In this document: piece after piece, positions 62,220 to 64,000 of the stretch
Position numbering within the stretch: position 1 is the stretch's first letter
How the letters are laid out: every line of letters starts with the position of its first letter
DNA from: Mugil cephalus
Taxonomy: Eukaryota; Chordata; Actinopteri; Mugiliformes; Mugilidae
Length of the DNA: 64,000 nucleotides
Direction of reading: 5' to 3'
Assembly (NCBI RefSeq): GCF_022458985.1
Contig: NC_061779.1
Coordinates: 12,941,001 to 13,005,000, forward strand
Notes under the pieces: model-generated
What the model was told of the DNA's origin: nothing
The model's database searches: none
The model's input: the letters and a program-made list of their open reading frames with translations, nothing else
Position numbers and translations under genes: made by a program

Positions 62220-63526
62220 CACCAAACTGCCTCCAAAGACTGTGCGCTCATCTTCTGTACCACCCAGCTCCTTCGACTGTAGAAGTGAGCGGTCTAGACA
62301 AGATGAGCTCGCCTAATTCAACGCCACGGACAATAATTTATTTGATTTCTTGAATGTGTCCTATTGTTAACACATTCAAAGTAACGTGTACAAGCTTGGC
62401 CAGTGTGTCCTCACATCCACTTGCACCTCAGTTTGGGATATATATATCGCCATCCTTTGCTCTGCTTCCACACACTAAACTTTTCTTGCCCACATCAGGC
62501 AAAGGACAAACAGTGTTAGCCTATTTTGATTTGTAATGTTGATTTTATGAATTAGCCATATGTTGTTACAAACCCTTTTACAGAACAACAAAGTTTAAGC
62601 TTTCACGACAGAATAGCTTGTCGCACCATTACGTTTTGCAATGCACTGGACTGTTGAGCATAAAAGTTATTAGTGCCCATCTTAATTTGTACAAATCTTT
62701 TGTAATTGCACCTAAACTGAAAATGCTACTTGCTCCCTCGTTTGTTGTTTTTCATTTATTGATTGTAATTAGGTTATACTGGAGTATAAGGTGTTTGGAA
62801 CAAGCATTCAATTAAATATCAAATTCCAGTGACAATGAAGACTAATTTGGCCTTGTGCAATACAGTATCATTAGTGGGACCACAATGTGTTTGATATACG
62901 GGTCCTCAGAACATCCATGTCGCCACAAACTGTGCGTCCTTCAGATGCAGCTTGTGTTGTGCATTAGTTGAAGGAATCAAGTTGAATTTAGGGACTGATG
63001 GGTTCTTTGTCCTCGAAGCTGCCTCCTTTCTTCTTTCTTATCACCTCAGTAGTGTGTGCGTGTGTGTGCGCGTGTGCATGTGATTCTGTGTGTACATATA
63101 TTATCTATATTCTCAACGACTGACTTCCTCTTTGTTTGCTGTTTAGTGTGTATTTTTTTGATTGTTATATTTTGTGTTTTGTTTGATTCAACCGAATTAT
63201 TAACTCATTTGTGTGCCAAGCAAAAGGTTTTCGTCCTATCCTGAGGAAGATGTTTGGAGCAGGGGGGGAGTGCTTCTACCTCCTTTGAACATACCCCTTT
63301 CCAAGTTTGTTTGTAACGCTTGTGTTATCACTACAACCATTTATAACCACTGTTAATAATTTTTATGGTATAGTATGATGTATATGACAATGTTTTTTAC
63401 AGGCTCACCGCAGCGACAAGCCTTTCACTAGTGACTTTACTGTAAATAAGTCGTTGGTCTGCAAACTGAGCACTCTAACAATCAGGTCCAGTTTTTGTGG
63501 TTGAGAACAACGTCTCAGTAAAAACA

Positions 63527-63532
63527 AATAAA
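63527..63532 (+). terminator. calu: calumenin polyadenylation signal
   Basis: AATAAA 1,308 nt after the stop codon with a T-rich downstream element (63,549-63,560). It implies a 3' UTR of about 1.3 kb, similar to the long calumenin UTRs of other vertebrates. Confidence 0.65.
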
Positions 63533-63559
63533 ATTGGAGCTTTTAGTCTTCTTTTTTTT

Positions 63560-64000
63560 CTTTGGACTTATTGTGGTCAGGTCTCCTTCGTGAGACAATG
63601 GAAAGGAACTCCTCTGTTTCCTGGTTTCCTTCAGACTGTTGACCCAGTGCCCTCAGTGTACATTTAATTTGAAATGAATGCAGATGTTAAGTTTTGCCCA
63701 TCACTGATCCATATCGAGATAGAGGAACCATGTTTATATAATTTTTTTTTTGTCATTGTGTGATGAGGTGATCCATCACCATGCTTTTGGCCGCATTCAT
63801 TTTCCCCATCAGCCCTGAACAGTCACACGATTCGTGCCACTGAGGAGCACCACCATAGCATGATGCTGGCATCACTGAGTTTCACCAGAGAGACGCTATC
63901 AGGCATGTGATGAGTGATAACATGTGTTTTTACTAGACATGGAGCTTGATTTAACCTCACAAAACCTTTTTTTTTTTTTTACTTGTGCTCTCGGCGTATT
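63560..64000. other. Downstream intergenic sequence
   Basis: Nothing recognisable as a gene; includes T-runs at 63,741-63,750 and 63,968-63,980. Confidence 0.6.

Overview
This window is vertebrate nuclear DNA, almost certainly from a ray-finned (teleost) fish. The genes are split into short GT-AG exons, the proteins match vertebrate families closely, the introns are compact, and there are many (CA)n and (GATA)n microsatellites. The tails of fish-type non-LTR retroposons and a tRNA-derived SINE remnant are also present. Nothing suggests a bacterial or viral origin.

Layout from left to right. Positions 1-10,650 are mostly non-coding, with one possible orphan terminal exon at 7,637-7,789. fam107b (+) runs from 10,886 to 14,926 and has a TATA promoter. 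gcsh (+), the lipoyl carrier of the mitochondrial glycine cleavage system, runs from 17,035 to 19,426. It meets, tail to tail, an unusual nine-exon photolyase/cryptochrome gene on the minus strand (20,133-25,075). A gene desert of about 8.5 kb (25.2-33.8 kb) holds enhancer-like sequence and a small cluster of NFI-type palindromes. A large zinc-finger/homeobox gene of the ATBF1/ZFHX family (-) follows, coding from 48,067 down to 36,724. It has a probable 3' UTR of about 2.9 kb and a candidate 5' UTR exon near 50.54-50.65 kb. Another gene-poor stretch (50.7-56.1 kb) leads to gtf3c6 (+, 56,131-57,351) and to the calumenin gene (+, coding 60,177-62,219, first non-coding exon near 59.0 kb).

I rebuilt all six genes exon by exon from splice signals and reading frame, and each joined frame is open from start to stop. 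The predicted lengths are 163 aa (134 from the inner start) for fam107b, 175 for gcsh, 891 for the cryptochrome, 2,812 for the zfhx gene, 156 for gtf3c6 and 315 for calumenin. The genes are functionally unrelated neighbours and do not form a shared pathway.

The most interesting item is the cryptochrome/photolyase-like gene. Its product carries an almost perfect ubiquitin-interacting motif and a long basic linker before the photolyase domain. It has a full tryptophan triad but a plant-cryptochrome-type aspartate facing the flavin, and residues that contact the lesion in CPD photolyases appear replaced. The second is the zfhx gene, whose reading frame stops just after the fourth homeodomain, so the long C-terminal region known from mammalian relatives is absent.
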